Made by a program: the position numbers and the translations under genes | Part shown: in pieces, positions 27,101 to 38,036 of the stretch | Position numbering within the stretch: the first letter of the stretch is position 1 | Layout: the number at the start of each line of letters is the position of its first letter | The notes under the pieces: generated by a model | Seen by the model: the letters and a program-made list of their open reading frames with translations, nothing else | Database searches by the model: none | Told to the model about the DNA's origin: nothing | Origin: Pithys albifrons albifrons | Taxonomy: Eukaryota; Chordata; Aves; Passeriformes; Thamnophilidae | DNA length: 64,000 nucleotides | NCBI RefSeq assembly: GCF_047495875.1 | Contig: NC_092459.1 | Location: 15,609,795 to 15,673,794, forward strand | Reading direction: 5' to 3'

Positions 27101-27669
27101 GTTGTTCAGTTCTCTTGTGTGTTCTTTGTAAGTTACATTGGAAGAAATGTCAGTTCTGCATGTTTACTGTTAGTAGCTCTCTTATTTACATTCCATTTCA
27201 TAACTATCATTTTCACTTGTCAACTGTGGAGATCACTAAGTTTCCTTCTACTCTTCCTTACCAGTCATAAGGTATTTCAGCCTCTGTATATTATAGCTCA
27301 CATATTGTCTGTTGTTCTGGGATTTAGTGTTTCTGATTTCAAAGCAAGCACACTAAAAAACAAGTTGTTTCCTCACTTCCTGTTTACCACTCCCTCCTTT
27401 TAAATCTATGACAGCAGACATAAAATGAAAAGAAATGTAACTCCCTTTTGCACTTTCTGAAAACCTCTCAATAAAGTCAGAACAGTAGGAATTTTTTTTT
27501 GTTTTAAACATTAAGGCTCTTCACTGCCATTGATTCAAAATGAAGATTGGATTAATAACTTCAAACATATTCATTTTTATTTCTTAAAAGTGTTATGAAA
27601 TACTCTCTCAAACTGCACTTGAATCATATGCCTAACTGATAATGGACGCTTTCTACTATTGCTGCCAAA
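21166..27669. other. Long AT-rich unique stretch, no gene seen
   Basis: About 6.5 kb without a recognisable gene or LINE. The longest ORF (131 codons, 27008-27403) encodes a hydrophobic, low-information peptide in T-rich DNA and is not credible as a gene. Confidence 0.65.
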
Positions 27670-27711
27670 GTCTTATTCAACCCGAACCATTCTATGATTC
27701 TATCATTCTGT
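27670..27711 (+). mobile_element. CR1 3' tail fragment
   Basis: A short piece reads CAACCCGAACCATTCTATGA and then more tail repeats. It matches only the very end of CR1. Whatever preceded it is too diverged to recognise. Confidence 0.6.
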
Positions 27712-27904
27712 AACTTGAAAAGGAAATAGATGGGATGTACACTGAATGAAAAGGCTGGTTTAGAAAGGCTGAGGCCCTAGGAAAGGACTGCATAGGAAGA
27801 GGGGACATCTGGAGACATCAGTAAAGGCAAAAGTACTTGTTTGAAAAAGGTAAATCTTTACTTGATTCAAAGCAGTTTGTTCATCTTCTAGAAAATTAAT
27901 TTTT

Positions 27905-29068
27905 TAGATGGACATGACTAGCTGTGAATATTGTTTACCTGGACTTTAGTAAAGCATTTGAAACTGTCTCCCAGAGCGTTCTCCTGGAGAAACTGGCTAC
28001 TCATGGCTTGGACAGGTGCACTATTCACTGGGTAAAAAAATTGGCTGGAAGGCGAGGCCCAGAAAGAGATGGTGAATGGAGTTACATCCACGGGGTGGAT
28101 GGTCACAAATGGTGTTCCCCAAGGCTCAGTACTGGGGCCAGTCCTGTTTAACATCTTCATCAGTTATCTGGATGAGGGGATCAGTGCACCCACAGTCAGT
28201 TTGCTGAGGATATCAAGTTGGGCAGGGGTGTTGAACTCTTGGAGGGTAGGAATGCTCTGCAGAGGGATTTCGACATGATGGATTGATGGGCAGATGCCAA
28301 TTGTATGAGGTTCAACAAGGCTAGATACCAGGTCCTGAACTTGGGTCACAACAACCCCATGCAGCACTACAGGCTAGGGAAAGACTGGCTGGAAAACTGT
28401 ACAGTAAAAAGAATCTGGGAGTGCTGGTTGACAGCAGCTGAACATGAGGCAGCAGTGTGCCAAGAAGACCAATGGTGTCCTGGCCTGTATCAGCAACAGT
28501 TTGGCCAGTAGCACAAGGTGGTGATCAGTCCCCTGTACACGGCATTGGTGAGGCTGCACCTCAAAACCTGTGATCAGTTTTGGGCCTCTCACTACAGTAA
28601 AAACATTGAGGTGCTGGAACAACTCCAGAGAAGGGCAATGAAGCTGGTGAAATGTCTGGAGTACAAATCCTCAGAGGAGCAGCTGAGGGAGCTGGGGTTG
28701 ATTAGCCTGGAAGAGGCTCAGAGGAGACACTTTTACTCTCTACAACTACTTGAAAGGACGTTATAGACAGATGGCTCTTCTCTCAGGTAACTAGAAACAG
28801 GAGAAGAATAAATGGCCTCCAGGTGTGCCAGGCCAGGTTTTGATGGGATACTAGGAAAAACTTCCTCAACACAAAGGTTGTCAAGCACTGGAACAGGCTG
28901 CCCAGGAAAGTGGTGGAGTTACCAACCCTGGCAGTATTTAAAAGACATATAGATGTGGCCCTTAAGGACATGGTTTAGTGGTGGACTTGGCAAAGTTAGG
29001 TTAACAATATTAGGTGGACTTGACGATCTTAGAAGTCTTTTCCAACATAAATGACTCTGTGATTCTAG
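27905..29068 (+). mobile_element. CR1 LINE, ~1.15 kb, with RT remnants
   Basis: This is a plus-strand copy starting inside the RT domain: frames give IVYLDFSKAFETVSQ near 27930-27975 and [17 protein letters not shown] near 28105-28160, followed by the C-terminal CR1 region (LVRLHLKTCDQFWASHYSK near 28555-28610) and the 3' UTR, ending GACTCTGTGATTCTA. Frameshifts and stops break the frame, and the catalytic aspartate box is disrupted. It is non-coding. Confidence 0.92.
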
Positions 29069-29789
29069 ATGAATAAACTTAAGTATGAAAGGTGCTAGGT
29101 CATGATTCTGTAGAGTAGAAATGAGTTAAGAAAAAAGAAATTAGAGTGAAATAATTGACAAGCTAAGGAAATAAGGCAGAAAGAAAGAATACTGTAGAAT
29201 AAGAAATGTTTTTTTCATTGTTTTTTCCTGGCTCACAAAGGAAATGAGGATGAATTTGATCCCTCACTTCTCATGGTTGAAACTAAGATCTGATGTTAGT
29301 CCCTGTGTTTCATTATTCTTTCTGCTTTATTTGCTAACTAGCAATTGCATCATTTTTTTTTATAATGAAAAGCTTTTACTTATCTTGAGTATTAAAAAAC
29401 TCACTCAGTTTAGTCCCACCAACTGAAAAGGTAGCTAATCTGTTGTGTTTTTTCCCCCTTATGTTTTAATTTCTCAAGGGAAAGAGTTACAGTATTTGGA
29501 CCCTTCCCAATTTACTTACCATAATTCCACATAGAAAGCTTATTTATTAAACCTCATTGTTTTGTATGAAGAACTCACTAAGTTGGACTAAGATCAGGTA
29601 TTTCTTACTCCCACTAATTGGTCAATTTGTTTAATACTTTGCCATTGTAAAATGGCACTTGACAGAATTATTTGATTTCAAGTTCTGGAAATAAGTTTCA
29701 TTTCCTTTTCTTAAATGCTGACTGTTTATAATAAATTATGGGGATTTTTTCCAGAATAAATATTTCTTTTACCTCTATTATTGTGCAGA
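29069..29789. other. Unique AT-rich spacer between CR1 copies
   Basis: No gene or repeat recognised. Confidence 0.65.
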
Positions 29790-29965
29790 GCCTAGGGAAA
29801 AAATTCTTCACAGATGATCAAACATTGGAACAGGTTGTCCATGTTGCTTCATCTCTCCATCCTTAAAGTGAGTCAAAACTCACCTGGACAGTGCCATAGG
29901 GAACCTGACCTTAAATTAGACTTCCTTTGAGAGGGTACTGGAAATCCCAGCAATTCAAGGAAGGT
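29790..29965 (+). mobile_element. Degraded CR1 3' UTR fragment
   Basis: The segment contains AAAAATTCTTCACAGATGAT, GGAACAGGTTGTCC and a weak match to the CR1 3' UTR. It lacks a clear terminal repeat. It may be an older copy next to, or part of, the CR1 that starts at 29985. Confidence 0.55.
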
Positions 29966-29984
29966 GATTCAGACCCTTTGCTCT

Positions 29985-30432
29985 TGACCTGTTGAAGTGG
30001 GTCCAGAGGTGGGCCACAGAGATCATCTCCTGTGAGGAAAGGTTAAGAGAATTGGGATTGTTCAACCTGGATAAAAGACGACTTTGTGGTGACATGGTTG
30101 CAGCCTTCCAGTACCTAAAAGAGGTCTATGAGAAAGATGTGGACAGTAATTTTTGTAGTGCCTGTTGTGACAGGAAAAGGCATGAAAGCTTAAACTAAAG
30201 GATGGTCTATTTAGATTAGACATTAGGAATAAGTTTTTTACAATAAGGGGTAAAACACTGGAACACGTTGCCCAGAAAGGGGGTAGATGCCACATCATGG
30301 AGACATTCAAGGTCAGGTTGGATAGGGCTCTGGGCAACCTGATGTAGTTAAATTGTCCCTGGTCATTGCAGAGGGGTTGGACTAGATGACCTTTAAGGTC
30401 CTTTCCAACCCAAACCGTTCTATGATTCTAAG
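29985..30432 (+). mobile_element. CR1 LINE 3' fragment
   Basis: This is a plus-strand CR1 end with CTGTGAGGAAAGGTTAAGAG, ACACTGGAACACGTTGCCCA and a clear tail, AACCGTTCTATGATTCTA. The frame LRELGLFNLDKRRLCGDMVA is typical of the CR1 ORF2 C-terminal region. It is truncated and non-coding. Confidence 0.85.
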
Positions 30433-30854
30433 ATCCCATGGGACCCCTTCCGAACTGTCTTGTGAGCCTGTGATCCATGTTCTTAATGTAAAGAAATCAA
30501 TTTGACTTTTTCAACTGAGTTTCTTGATCCAGTGTGTTGCAGACAGGCTAATCTTCTGGAAGCCAGAAAATATGGGTTTCTCTGGATGATGACTTTCCCG
30601 TTTTAGACCTTTCCATCTATAAATTCTAGAAATACTGTGTATGGTGTAAAATCACTGTTCATAGTTTCAGAAATAGTGAACTGAAGGATATTTTTTTCAC
30701 AGAATTGAATATAGACTAAACCTATACAACTAAATGGAGTGTACTTAAAAGGCATAGATTTTTTTTTTTTTAGCATAGAGCTGCATGGCTTTTCTAAATA
30801 ATTCTACAAGGTGTACCATAGGAATCTGCTCCTCCATTAAGTTCTACAGGCATA
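30433..30854. other. Unique spacer between CR1 and the GGAA microsatellite
   Basis: No gene recognised. A short poly-T run lies near 30759-30770. Confidence 0.65.
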
Positions 30855-31279
30855 GGGGGAAAAAAGGAAAGGAAAGAAAGAAAGGAAAGAATGCAAGAAA
30901 GGCAAGAAAGAAAAGAAAGCAAGAAAGGCAAGAAAGAAAAGAAAGCAAGGGAAGGAAGGAAGGAAGGAAGGAAGGAAGGAAGGAAGGAAGGAAGGAAGGA
31001 AGGAAGGAAGGAAGGAAGGAAGGAAGGAAGGAAGGAAGGAAGGAAGGAAGGAAGGAAGGAAGGAAGGAAGGAAGGAAGGAAGGAAGGAAGGAAGGAAGGA
31101 AGGAAGGAAGGAAGGAAGGAAGGAAGGAAGGAAGGAAGGAAGGAAGGAAGGAAGGAAGGAAGGAAGGAAGGAAGGAAGGAAGGAAGGAAGGAAGGAAGGC
31201 AAAAAAGCAGAAAGAAAGGCAGAAAGGAAAGAAGGACGGAAGGAAGAAAGGAAGAAATAAAGGAAGAAAGGAAGGAAGA
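30855..31279 (+). repeat. Very long GGAA microsatellite with degenerate edges
   Basis: The pure (GGAA)n core runs from about 30950 to 31199, about 62 units without interruption. It is flanked by mixed AAAG/AAAGG repeats on both sides. The ORFs through it (KEGRKEGR repeats and PSFLPSFL repeats) are artefacts. Confidence 0.98.
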
Positions 31280-33976
31280 CTTTAATATATTTTCTTCAAG
31301 AATATGGAGGAATGAAGAAATTTAATCACAAGGGGAGGATTTAAGACCGTGTTTCTTTCTTGGTCCATTTTCTATGTTCAGTTCCCTCATCCCTTTCTAT
31401 AACTGCAATGAGTCCTCTTTTTAAAACTGCTTAAACATTGTTTACCAAAAGAATTAGAGTTTCAAAATGAGAAAAGGCCTGGGCAGAGAGCTTGCTCATG
31501 AAGAGACCAGACTATGAAAAATATACAGCATGTCTGGATTGCAACACAGGAGATGGACTTGTAATGGTTCTCGTTCTCAGCTTTAACCTGCAAGTTTAGA
31601 TGGCTCACCAAATCCTGCATACTGCACAAAATGAGACCATGCATGTGGACCCAGAAAGGGACTCAGCTGGTAAGTGGTCATTTATCATTATGTTTGAGAT
31701 CATAAACTGAAATTTTTATTAAAAACCACACATCTTTGCTGATATGTACGACTAAACTGCTTTATTTAAACTAGTTCTTTACAACTCTCCTCAGCATATG
31801 TCTTCTGGCTAGATACTAGGAGATTTTATGGAGATGTTAAAATAAAACAAACCAAGAAGTAGCCAGTAAAAACAATAAAAAATAATCCAAGTATATGTTT
31901 CCTGCTTTTTATTTCCCATTAACCTGAAATTGCATTGTATAGATAAGGCCTTTTCTCGATTTCCATCTTTGTACCCTCACTCAGAAACTGTGGCACTAGG
32001 TATTAATTAGCAAAATCCATATATTAGCACCTGTAAAACAGATGTTGATGAGCATACAAATGCAGCCACAGTAATACACACATTACTACCACATTATAGG
32101 CTAGTAAACCATTACACTTTAATGCTTAAAAAATAGCAGATAATAACAGAAAATCTCTCAGCAGCTGTCATTGTGACAGGAAAACACACTATTGCCAGAC
32201 AGCTTTAGCTATCTACTAAGTCTTAGTGCTTTGGACCACAGCCAAAAAGCTTAGATCACCACTTTTAGGTGTTCTTATCCTACAGGTTTGTGACTGTAGT
32301 AATATTGTTTTTAAACCATCAATACAGGATTAAAAAAAAACCAGACAAAACCAAAACACACACACACAAAAAAAAAGGCTGAAAAGCAAGCTCTGAAATC
32401 TACACTCTATGACATGGAGTTGGTTAATAATGTGACATGCAAATATATCTAAAGAGACTGTTATTAAATTATACTTCATCCCTTGGTAGTGCGAACAGGT
32501 ACATCTGAAGTCCCTATTGTGGTGAATTAAGTTTCATTTAATAAAACCTTCATTATTTCCCAATTTTATATGAAAAGAAAACTAAATAGATTGCTTCTGG
32601 GCATGTCACTGAAAGTAATCGCTGTTCCTTGGAAGTGACAATGCCCTGAACATGATTAACATTTTTAGATTTGTTAAATAGCTCCCATAAAAAAGGCAGA
32701 AGTTATTCTTTTGCTATTCCAGAATCACTGATGACATTAGTAGTGTAGGACTATTTCTGAAAATACTATCTTCAAGCAATCAGAATTAGTAATAAACATG
32801 CTGATTTTCAACTAGGAAGCAAAGACTACATTTATGCCTGAAGATAGGTAGAAACCTTGTCAGCCTAAGTAGATTATGACAAAGAATTAGGTCAATTTGC
32901 AGTGAAAGTGTTATGAAGCTCCTTTGTGGTCTCTGCTATAAGAAACCACCACAAATAATCTTGCTGTTTCAGTAAGCTTCTGCCTTTTCTTCATGTTGAT
33001 CTTCTTCAGGGTTCCATCAATTTTATTTCTTTCCTTGAACAAAATAATAATGACTTAATAATTTTCTCAATATTAAAAATTACTATCTATTTATACACAG
33101 AAATACACATACAAGAAAAGGGGGAGAGAGAGAGAATTTTGCATATTTTCCCTTTTAATACTGGAATTTAGTCATTGGGGTTGAAATGAAAGGATGATTA
33201 AGTTATTCAAAGCAGTATAATACAAATCTGTGGAGCAATGCAGGGAATGCTGGTAAATTTCAATTCTAAAAGCAGGATTCTAGAAAGGTGTAATACATTT
33301 ACCAAGCTTAATATTTAGTAAAAACACTACAGCTATTTTTTTCTTTTTTTAATCAAGGTTTATAACATGTTAAGAAAAAAAAAAAAGGAAACCTGTAGTG
33401 ATACTTGCCTCCCATCTTCTGAAGCAACTTAACCCTGATTAGCTACTCAATGCAGAATGACACACTCTGGACATCTTTTGACGTTCATGAATACTACTAA
33501 TTAAACCAACTGCTGAAGACTCTTTTAAAGAAGCTCTGGGCAACATTCTGAGATACTACAAAGAGTGTTTAAAGAAGAACTTATGTGCCAGAAGCTGGTG
33601 GTTAGGTCTCATGTTAGGGAAAAGAACAGATTTCAACAGCTACATGAAAGCAGTTTCTCCAAGAATACTACAGCTATCACAAATGTTGTGACAGAAGCGA
33701 TGAATTCCCTTAAATAAAATTTGTTCCCAGTAGGCTGAAAGAAAATAAAACCAAAACCTATTGAGCTGCATTCATTTGATGACTCACCAACTTCTTAATT
33801 GCCATCCATTGGGCTTTTTCAGTGTTGAAATCCACGCTGATATCTGTGAATGTATCAGAATTGCATCAAATATAACAACACCTAGTGTGTAGCCAATGCA
33901 GAATTTTTTTATGAAAATAAGCAGTATCTTACTCAGAAACTTCCCTTAGAGCTTGAAACAAGGCATTTCTATATAA
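31280..33976. other. AT-rich unique DNA, no gene seen
   Basis: No gene. It contains the TGACAG inverted pair, A-rich runs near 32330-32380 and 33374-33386, and a short GA run near 33121-33134. Confidence 0.65.
32165..32179. promoter_or_regulatory. Inverted TGACAG pair
   Basis: CTGTCATTGTGACAG is a perfect 6-3-6 inverted repeat of the TGACAG core recognised by MEIS/PKNOX-type homeodomain factors. Function is inferred from the motif only. Confidence 0.35.
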
Positions 33977-33981
33977 GGTGC

Positions 33982-34567
33982 TGTGGTAGTTTTGGCTTTA
34001 GTTTCAGCTAGGCCTTAGCTAGGCCTCAATTCAGGAGGCCCAGAAGATGTGACATAGATTCGAAAGGACAAGCATCACCTGACTTAAGCAACCAAAGAGA
34101 TATTTCATATCATCTGACATCATCAAGATGTATAAAAAGAGAGAAAGGTGGAGAGTCTGCCTCTTTTTGGTCTTCGCCTTAGACCTGTGAGGACATGCTG
34201 CCAAGATTAGGCCTTGCCGCCATCCCTGCTGTGTTCACCTCATCTAGGGACATGAACACTTTCTTGTTAATTTTTCTCCTCTCTTGCTGGGGGTTTTCTC
34301 TGGAAGAGTTTTTGGGAGGTTTTGTGAAGTTTGGATGGTTGGAATCAGTATTATTTGGTTGGGTGACTCGGTAGTTATTGTTGTTAGTTTGTTTTTTCTT
34401 ACATTTATATATATATGTATTATATTTTGTTTTGAATTGTCTTTCTTTTGTATAATATAAGAAGCTTGCTACTTCGGGGTTTTGGTTTTTTATTTCCCCC
34501 AGAGAGGGGGGGGAACCCTTTCTCTCTGCGTTGGGCAGTTGGCATTTTGCCAGCTCAACCTAGCACA
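33982..34567 (+). mobile_element. Solo LTR, ERVL-type
   Basis: This 586-bp element begins TGTGGTAGTTTTGGC and ends CAACCTAGCACA. The flanks are GGTGC (33977-33981) and GGTGT (34568-34572), a 5-bp duplication with one mismatch. A TATA box, TATAAAA, is at 34131-34137. The layout and the stretch just before the TATA box resemble common avian ERVL LTRs. A G-run occurs near 34505-34514. No internal sequence is present. Confidence 0.82.
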
Positions 34568-34572
34568 GGTGT

Positions 34573-35894
34573 TAATTGGCATGAACAGGGGCATCTGGAA
34601 GGGGGCTGTAGTTCATAGTCTAAATTAAATTCTGATTTCTATACAATCTGAATTTAAAACAGTATTTGTAGTTCTGATTTGGGTTATTCTAGTAGACTCC
34701 ATAGAGCTATGATAATTACTTTTTCTTTTCAATTCTATTGGCAGATTTTTGACCTGATGTGACTTTCTAGTTACACAGCTTTGATCAAAGAGGGCTAGCT
34801 CAGGGATCTCCTGAGAAGATCCTGTTCCAGACTACATTTTCCCATGGCTGTCTATCTCAGATGCACTTTTCAGGAAAAATCATATAAATCTGAGCACCAG
34901 ATATTAAGTGCCAAAATACACTTTTAGGACTAGAATGGTAATACAGGTATTCTTCCAAGAGAACTAGGTGTTTGCCAGGGATTGATGGAAAGACTGTAAT
35001 GCTTAGTGCTTCACCAGGTCAGTCCTAAGGTGTTATGAAAGCTATAAAAGCATTTTAATCCATATATTTACGTAAGTATGTTGAATGTAGTTAATTTTAT
35101 TGGAAAATGTTATTATTTTTCAATTTTCCATCTGTTTTATTGGTCATATTTAAATGAATATATTCAGAAAAAAAATTTAGATATTAGTTCATCAGCTGTG
35201 TCCCAAAGAGCAGATAAATATCCCATATGTAATGGATAAATCTGTAATTTAACGCTGTACTGTTATAGTTTGAGCAACTAACTTTTTTCTTGCTGAGGTA
35301 ACAACTCGTAAGCTAATGTCTGGTTTGCAAAATGGCTCAAGATGTAAAATAGGCAACCACAGCTTAAACAAGAGATTTTGCCTCAAATTGAAATCCAGTC
35401 TTTTGCTATTGTAAGTGACAGAATATAGCATTAAACCTTACTTGGCTTATTTAACTGAGATCAGTTTTTCTTATTATCAGTCATTAGCTTTATGCCAACT
35501 TCTTTGAGAGTCATGAAGCATTTGTTTGGGTGGCAGAGTGTTTTCAGAATCTCATCTCTTGCTGAGGCACTTTCTTGAGATGTTGTTCCTCTTTATGTAT
35601 TAGAAAATGACAGTTTTTATGCATAGTAAAGCTCAGCACTTGTTCCTCTGAGCACATCTGCAAAGCATTCTGAAGACTTACTCAGTTTTGGAATTGGAAG
35701 TTTTGAAGCATTTTTGGTAGGCATCATGTTACTATGTGTGGAATTACCATAAAAACATTTAATTTTATTTTAAAAGATTCTTGTCATCAACTATTGGAGA
35801 AAACAGAGCAGGAAAAGCAGAGACAAAGATCACAGCAGAGCAGAGAACAACAGGAGGTGAAATTAAGAACTGGGTGAGTGCCAGATCCCAGTGT
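34573..35894. other. AT-rich unique DNA, no gene seen
   Basis: No gene or transposon recognised between the solo LTR and the next CR1. Confidence 0.65.
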
Positions 35895-36898
35895 CTCATG
35901 ATCAGTAGAACAGAGTCTAGTTGAAGGCCTATCACTAGTGGTATCCCTGGGGTTCTATACTGGGCCCAGTATTGCTTTGCTTGTTCATCACTGACTTGGG
36001 TGAGGGGATAGAGTATCTCCTCAGCAAGTTTGCTAATGATACAGTACTGGAAGGAGTGACTGATACCTCAGAGTGTTGTGACCTCAGAGGGTTGTGCCCT
36101 CAGAGGGACTTAGACAGGTTGGAGAAATGGGCAGAAAAGAACATTCTGAAATTCAACAAGGGCAAATGCAGGGTCCTGCACCTAGGGAGGAATAGCCCTG
36201 AGCACTGGTACAGGCTGAGGGCTGAACTGCTGAAAAGAAGCTCTGTGAAGAAGGACCTGGGGTCCTTGTGGGCAACAAACTGTCCATGAGGTGGCTGTGT
36301 GCCCTTGTAGTCAAGAAGGCCAACAGAATCCTAAGATGCATCAGGAAGAGCATTGCCAGCAGGCTGAGGGACATGACACTGCCACTACTCAGCCCTATTG
36401 AGGCCACATCTGGAATACTATCTCCAGTTCTGACTTCCTCAGTACAGGAGACACACAGAGCTCCTGGGGTGGGTCCAGCGGAGGGCAACAAAGATGATTA
36501 AGGGACTGAAGCATCTCTTTATGAGGAAATGCTGAGTCTGCTCAGCCTCAAGAAATGACTGAGAGGAGACCTCATCAATCTCTATAAGTATCTGAAGGGA
36601 GGGTGCCAAGAGGATGGACCTTCTCAGGGGTGTCAAGCAATAGGATAAGAGGCAGTGTGCAGAAACTGATGCATAGGAAGTTCCACCTGAATATAAGGAA
36701 GAACTTCTTTACTGTGCAGTGATCACAGGAACAGATTGCCTAAAAAGGTTATGGAGTCTCCTTCACTGGAGATATTCAAGAACCATCTGGACACAATCCT
36801 GTGCAATGGGTTTCCAGGATGACCCTGCTTGAGCAGGAAGGTTGGACAAGATGACCCACTGTGGTCCCTTCCAACCTGACCCATTCTGTGGTTCTGCG
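35895..36898 (+). mobile_element. CR1 LINE, ~1 kb, with partial RT
   Basis: This is a plus-strand copy with a 105-codon open stretch (35972-36289) that begins near the catalytic region (LLSKFANDTVLEGV; the usual FADD is changed to FAND) and continues through QRDLDRLEKWAEKNILKFNK and KCRVLHLGRNSP. A local triplication of CCTCAGAG-type repeats lies at about 36068-36108. The 3' UTR ends CATTCTGTGGTTCTG. The copy is inactive. Confidence 0.9.
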
Positions 36899-38004
36899 AA
36901 AGGAACAGGCAATAGTCAAATACAGTCAAAACCGAGAGTCTCTGCAATGAAACTGCATCCAACAAAAATAATCAAATAATTGTTTTGGTTTTCACATTTC
37001 CATCTACTATGAAAAAAGGTGCAATTGAAAGACTCAGAATTAGGCTAGGAAATGTATTGAAACTGGCTCTCTATTTGCTCATGCCTAAATTAAGAAAGCC
37101 ATTTTCATTTGAATTGCTCAAGCAAGAAGAACTGAGGGTAGCACAACACATACATGTCTGTACAGCCACAAGTTTGGGGAAATGCCTACATCCCATTTGA
37201 TTTCTATTAAGTAGGTAAGTGTAAGCATCTCTGTCAAAGGTGAATCATCATTGTTAGGTTAGCAATGATATTACATCAGTTTAGAACATTTATTTGCATC
37301 ACTGTCCAACAGTTGTTTATAGGATGTTTTGTAACTGATGGGGAGTAGACAAAAAATCGTGAACCTGGCCATATTCTGAGTAAATGTGTGCACAATGCTT
37401 GTTTTCCCTGTTCCAGTTTGTTCTCACTATTTCCAGTTTTCATATGTCAAAATCATAGGAATTAATGCTAAGTTTGGTTACAGACATTGCTGTAAATGTC
37501 CTGTAAATATTATGATGGTAGGATCAAACCAAGTGACATACAAGACCTAAGTAGCATTAATATTCCAAAAACAAAGCCTCGGGTACTCTATCCACTTTCT
37601 CCAGGATAAATGCAATTTGCTTCTGTCCTTCCTATCTCTATTTGTTTCTCCTTTACATATATACAGATATATGCATTGGAAAGTGGAGAAAACATGGATT
37701 CTTGTGTTCAACAGCACTTTTTATCCCTTCTCATTTCACCTCCATCAGAGAAAGGACGCAACGTAACTTAAAATTCTATTCATAATTCAAATTGCTGTTA
37801 AAAATACAAATTTAGATTAAAAGTCAAATAAAAAGTACAAGGAATAGTGGAAAAGAATTATCTATATTTTCTCACTCCAGCATGAAGACTTTTCCTTTTA
37901 GTGGCTGAAATGTCACAGGGTAGATATGATTAAGTTTACGCAGTCTCACCCTTTAGGAGGAAAAATAGTAATAATCAAAATCAAAGAATATAAAAAAAAC
38001 CCTG

Positions 38005-38036
38005 CAAAACAAAACAAAACAAAACAAAACAAAACA
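38005..38036 (+). repeat. (AAAAC)n microsatellite
   Basis: About six tandem AAAAC units in AT-rich unique DNA. Confidence 0.95.

Noticed and set aside
27008..27403. 131-codon hydrophobic ORF in unique DNA
   Set aside because: It lies in T-rich DNA with no domain, no codon bias and no exon context; length alone is not enough.
30785..31325. KEGR- and PSFL-repeat ORFs up to 166 codons
   Set aside because: They are translations of the GGAA microsatellite.
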